Shown in pieces: positions 30,245-32,529 of a stretch of DNA of 32,529 nt. The stretch's first letter is position 1. Every line of letters starts with the position of its first letter. The position numbers and the translations under genes are program-made. Below the pieces are notes generated by a model, which saw only the letters and a program-made list of their open reading frames with translations, ran no database searches and had not been told where the DNA came from. The stretch comes from a virus, in IMG/VR virus record IMGVR_UViG_3300028430_000414, positions 1 through 32,529 of that record, one strand, 5' to 3'.

Positions 30245-31060
30245 TTAGGCGTTCCCTTTATCGGCGGGTGAATCCAAAAGTTGATTCAATTTATCCGCTC
30301 CGGACGTAATCTCGACCCCTTGACGGGTGACGTCCCGTGGTTCATCTGACGTTGGTATATAATTGAAATCGTATTCAGCTATCGGCGCTCCGCCAATTGC
30401 GTCTGGGAATGCGGTTTTTAGCGCTTGGCTTCGCGCCCTACGCATGAGCATGATTTTAGGATAGGTATTCCAAGGCCCGCGCTTATCGAGCAATCCAGCC
30501 CGTTCTGCTTCGTCCATGGTAAAAGTTGCCTCAACCTTTGGAAGTTCGTTTCTTTGTAAAACACAAACTCCAGCCCACGGTTTAGCGCTAAGATTTTTAT
30601 TCGCTAAACATATTTTGTTATACTCCGCGTCGATAACGTATTCGTCGATGAATTTTATTTCACGGGTTTGATACGCCAGCTTCAATGGAAGCTCGCCAAA
30701 TATTGAAGGAACTCCGTTGATAACTGCGATATTTCTCAATCCACTTACAGCCTCTAATCCAAGTTCTTTGGCGAATTGCATACCGACTACGATTTTTGCA
30801 GCACTATCATATCCTTTTGGCGCAAATCCTGCTTTTAAAATAGCCTCGGCGAACGCGAACATTTGCATTGAATTTTCAGGTTTTAATTTTCCTGATTCGT
30901 CAACTTTTGTGTATTCTTTGGTTTGTATTGATGAAGGTTTGGATTTTTTAGTCTCCTCTTTTCCGCTCTCTGCTGATTGACGCAAATCCGACAATATTTC
31001 TTGGTTCCCGATGGTCTCGCTTTGTAATTTTGTATCGATAACTGATGGCCCTTCTTGCAT
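30245..31060 (-). CDS. RecT-like single-strand annealing protein
   Basis: The 271-residue protein has the RecT/Bet-like pattern: FAEAILKAGFAPKGYDS, KIVVGMQFAKELGLEAVSG, then INGVPSIFGELPLKLAYQ. The terminal box FTMDEAERAGLLDKRGPW, YPKIMLMRRARSQALKTAFPD follows. It anneals complementary single strands in phage recombination. The ATG at 31060 has a strong GAGGTG site seven bases upstream. The first 60 residues are Lys/Glu/Ser-rich, not conserved in appearance, and are read in another frame by the C-terminus of the HNH gene. An in-frame ATG at residue 64 or 66 (SMQMFAFAEA) could be an older or alternative start. Confidence 0.8.
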   Translation of the reverse strand: MQEGPSVIDTKLQSETIGNQEILSDLRQSAESGKEETKKSKPSSIQTKEYTKVDESGKLKPENSMQMFAFAEAILKAGFAPKGYDSAAKIVVGMQFAKELGLEAVSGLRNIAVINGVPSIFGELPLKLAYQTREIKFIDEYVIDAEYNKICLANKNLSAKPWAGVCVLQRNELPKVEATFTMDEAERAGLLDKRGPWNTYPKIMLMRRARSQALKTAFPDAIGGAPIAEYDFNYIPTSDEPRDVTRQGVEITSGADKLNQLLDSPADKGNA

Positions 31061-31404
31061 AAATTCACCTCTTTTTTATAGTTTCTGTTTTTTGAAATCA
31101 TATCTCTGACGTTTTCCAGCTGAGTCCCGACTTTCAAATGATCTGGATTCACACACTTTGGATTGTCGCATGTGTGCATAACTACTTTATTTTTCACGCT
31201 GATTTTATTGAAATGCTCGCAAATTAAACGATGCACATAAGCTCTTTTTCTCAAACACTGAACTTTTCTATATCCAGACCCGTTGTGCCATCCACTAGCT
31301 TCCAAACACCCTGATTTTGTTTTTTGTGCGTTTTTATAAATCAGTAATGCTTTGCTAAGTAATTTTTTATCTAATTCGTTGATTGTGTTCATTTTTTCGA
31401 TCAT
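30883..31404 (-). CDS. HNH homing-type endonuclease
   Basis: The 173-residue protein has the HNH_3 architecture: YVHRLICEHFNK, then VVMHTCDNPKCVNPDHLKVG and TQLENVRDMISKNR. A C-terminal Zn finger (CKKGH near residue 116, CRIC about 25 residues later) and a basic tail follow. Free-standing phage nucleases of this type are mobile and spread into related genomes. The last 178 bases overlap the start of the recT-like gene in another frame, including the whole Zn finger. It starts at 31404 without a strong ribosome site, just after the micro-ORF. Confidence 0.82.
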   Translation of the reverse strand: MIEKMNTINELDKKLLSKALLIYKNAQKTKSGCLEASGWHNGSGYRKVQCLRKRAYVHRLICEHFNKISVKNKVVMHTCDNPKCVNPDHLKVGTQLENVRDMISKNRNYKKEVNLCKKGHQLSIQNYKARPSGTKKYCRICVNQQRAEKRRLKNPNLHQYKPKNTQKLTNQEN

Positions 31405-31407
31405 CTT

Positions 31408-31503
31408 TTAAAAGTCGTTCACCTCGACATGTGGGGGCTGGGTTTTTCTCGCTGGAACCACAGCCTCCGGTTTTTCCTCAATTGTTTGAATTTCATTTTC
31501 CAT
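31408..31503 (-). CDS. Micro-ORF of 31 aa between small early genes
   Basis: An ATG at 31503, preceded by GGGAGG with six bases of spacing, opens 31 codons to TAA at 31408-31410. The peptide is acidic at the start (MENEIQTIEEK) with a proline-rich end (KTQPPHVEVNDF). The start overlaps the stop of the upstream gene, and the stop is three bases before the HNH start, so it fits the coupled operon. The excellent ribosome site is the main evidence. No family is known. Confidence 0.5.
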   Translation of the reverse strand: MENEIQTIEEKPEAVVPARKTQPPHVEVNDF

Positions 31504-31690
31504 CTAATACCTCCCTTGTTGATTCTGCTAAAAATTTGTCCGCCCACTTAAACGCCAATTGAAAATCCGCGTCGCCCAACACAATGCGCGTCTGAAGCAT
31601 ACCCTGAAGAATTGCCAACGCGACTTTATTTCGAACCGACATTCCGCGCCCGATGTTCGCGAAGTCCGCGTTCTCAATCATCATCCGCAT
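31493..31690 (-). CDS. Hypothetical early protein, 65 aa
   Basis: I choose the ATG at 31690, one base after the upstream stop and with GGAG six bases before it. An ATG at 31702 would read through the stop region of the previous gene. The product is helical (MRMMIENADFANIGRGM, VRNKVALAILQGMLQ, DFQLAFKWADKFLAES). This resembles small phage proteins of RecT-type recombination regions, but I do not recognise a named family. It overlaps the micro-ORF and is part of the early operon. Confidence 0.6.
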   Translation of the reverse strand: MRMMIENADFANIGRGMSVRNKVALAILQGMLQTRIVLGDADFQLAFKWADKFLAESTREVLDGK

Positions 31691-31691
31691 T

Positions 31692-32030
31692 TTATTCTCC
31701 ATAACCGTCCCGTTCGTTGAAACACCAAACGCACGCCTCAGTGCTGCTGTCTTTGAATTTGCGCCATTCGTGATGGCACTTGAACCCGCGCTCGAAAATG
31801 CTGGCGTATCGAAACATTTCCATATGAATCGGTACTTTATACCGCTGCGGAACCTCCTCGGCCAGCTTTACCAGCTCGCACAACGGGATTCTTGAAATCA
31901 ATTCGTACAGCTTTTTTCTAACCTCAACAGAATGGCGGAACTCGTGATATGTCGCCGCCTCGTCGTCAAGGTGATGCGTTTCGCGCATGACGGCCTTAGT
32001 TACCTCTAACAAGCGCAACGATTGATCCAC
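31692..32030 (-). CDS. Hypothetical early protein with Cys/His cluster, 112 aa
   Basis: Starts at GTG 32030 with AAGGA six bases upstream, overlapping the previous gene by 35 bases. The first 80 residues are helical (RLLEVTKAVMRETHHLDDEAA, but without catalytic motifs). The C-terminus holds a possible metal site (FKCHHEWRKFKDSSTEACVWC). Such a short zinc-ribbon-like end occurs in small phage DNA-binding or adaptor proteins. The function is unknown. The pairing of one Cys-His-His group with a Cys-x2-Cys is what suggests zinc. Confidence 0.55.
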   Translation of the reverse strand: MDQSLRLLEVTKAVMRETHHLDDEAATYHEFRHSVEVRKKLYELISRIPLCELVKLAEEVPQRYKVPIHMEMFRYASIFERGFKCHHEWRKFKDSSTEACVWCFNERDGYGE

Positions 32031-32253
32031 GCGAAGTCCTTTCCGCCCTCATGGCGCCGATTTGAAGTTGCAGGTTTTCAAGCTCTGCTTTCAATCGACC
32101 GTTTTCGATCACCATTTTTTCCAATCGCCTGTCAAATTCAATGCGCGATTCGTAAAACTCATGACCCGCGCGGATTTGATTGGCGATCTGATAGTGACCC
32201 ATGCTTTCGAGAAATTTAAAAACATGCTCTATTTTTTTTGCTTTAATGCTCAT
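31996..32253 (-). CDS. Hypothetical coiled-coil early protein, 85 aa
   Basis: The ATG at 32253 makes an ATGA overlap with the upstream gene. The 85-residue product is helical and charged. The region EFDRRLEKMVIENGRLKAEL has leucine spacing of a short coiled coil (about residues 39-66). No DNA-binding or enzyme motif is recognisable. It is in the early operon with other small coupled genes. The C-terminal 12 residues overlap the next gene. Confidence 0.6.
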   Translation of the reverse strand: MSIKAKKIEHVFKFLESMGHYQIANQIRAGHEFYESRIEFDRRLEKMVIENGRLKAELENLQLQIGAMRAERTSRGSIVALVRGN

Positions 32254-32529
32254 TTCTCCCCCTCAATTTCTTTCAGTGCTTCAAAAATTAAAATATCTAT
32301 CTGGCTATGACCGCCGCTTGGTTCAAGAGAGTAACGAGAATCTCTAGCTGCTACAAGCGCAGCCTTAGCCACAACGAGCTTTCGCTCGAGGTCTGTTAGT
32401 TTTCTAGCAAGCTCTTTCTCATAACTTTGTGTTGGAACTTTTACCAAATAACCGATGGCCTCCTTCAACCGCTCATTTTCTTTTTCGAGGTCTGCGACTT
32501 TTGCTTTTTTTTCATTAAGTCTTTTTAGC
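32250..32529 (-). CDS. Coiled-coil protein, N-terminus beyond the window edge
   Basis: The frame is open from the right edge of the window to the stop at 32250, so the gene very likely starts outside. A TTG at 32468 is inside a continuous coding segment (VADLEKENERLKEAIG) and is not a needed start. The visible 92 residues form a coiled coil (LKRLNEKKAKVADLEKENER, then ELARKLTDLERKLVVAKAALVA) and end IFEALKEIEGEK. The stop overlaps the following start. No family is recognised. It seems to be the first visible member of the early operon. Confidence 0.6.
   Translation of the reverse strand, partial: LKRLNEKKAKVADLEKENERLKEAIGYLVKVPTQSYEKELARKLTDLERKLVVAKAALVAARDSRYSLEPSGGHSQIDILIFEALKEIEGEK

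Noticed and set aside
32250-32468. A 72-residue gene starting at TTG 32468
   Set aside because: The same frame stays open and coiled-coil-like to the window edge, so the start most likely lies outside.
1-32529. Integrase, repressor, attachment sites, tRNA genes
   Set aside because: None seen on either strand by inspection, so no claim of a temperate lifestyle is made.

Overview
The window is a stretch of a tailed double-stranded DNA phage genome, or a prophage of one. It carries a complete HK97-type capsid and packaging module and a long non-contractile tail module. The tail markers are a TP901-1/lambda-like tail tube, a tape measure protein, a tail terminator and a GTA-like pair of tail assembly chaperones. 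I see no sheath, integrase, repressor, tRNA or rRNA gene, so lifestyle cannot be decided. The putative outer-membrane lipoprotein next to a holin-like gene suggests a Gram-negative host. The host genus is not determinable from the sequence.

Layout. Positions 1-2156 are mostly plus strand: small unknown genes, a ribbon-helix-helix protein, an HNH nuclease, a membrane-anchored coiled-coil protein and a nested small ORF. One VRR-NUC nuclease gene lies on the opposite strand among them. From 2118 to the right edge every gene is on the minus strand, so transcription there runs right to left.

Right to left, the minus strand carries these blocks. (1) Early genes (30245-32529): a coiled-coil protein cut by the window edge, small unknown proteins, a 31-codon micro-ORF, an HNH homing-type endonuclease and a RecT-like annealing protein. 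An intrinsic terminator follows at about 30167-30204. (2) A ParB/Srx-domain protein and a Mom-like DNA-modification protein, directly upstream of the small and large terminase genes (26937-30080). (3) A portal protein fused to a MuF-like domain (24745-26940). (4) An unusual virion-surface cassette between portal and prohead protease (20480-24741): a collagen-like protein, a glycine-rich fibre, an assembly-type small protein, an NlpC/P60-like papain-fold protein and two Ig-like small proteins. (5) Prohead protease, major capsid protein and a putative decoration protein, ending in a second hairpin terminator at 18158-18211. (6) Head-tail connectors, tail completion proteins, tail tube, tail chaperones with an A9 slippery site, and tape measure (12856-18147). 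(7) Tail tip and fibre genes (7302-12859), a holin/lipoprotein group (6128-6741), a large tail-hub-like protein, two small structural proteins and the endolysin (2118-6135).

Most minus-strand genes overlap by ATGA, TAATG or GTGA junctions or are a few bases apart, which indicates translational coupling in long operons. The features most worth checking are the Mom/ParB pair, the HNH gene overlapping recT by 178 bases, the fibre cassette inside the capsid module, the programmed frameshift in the tail chaperones, and the domain inserted in the tail tube protein.
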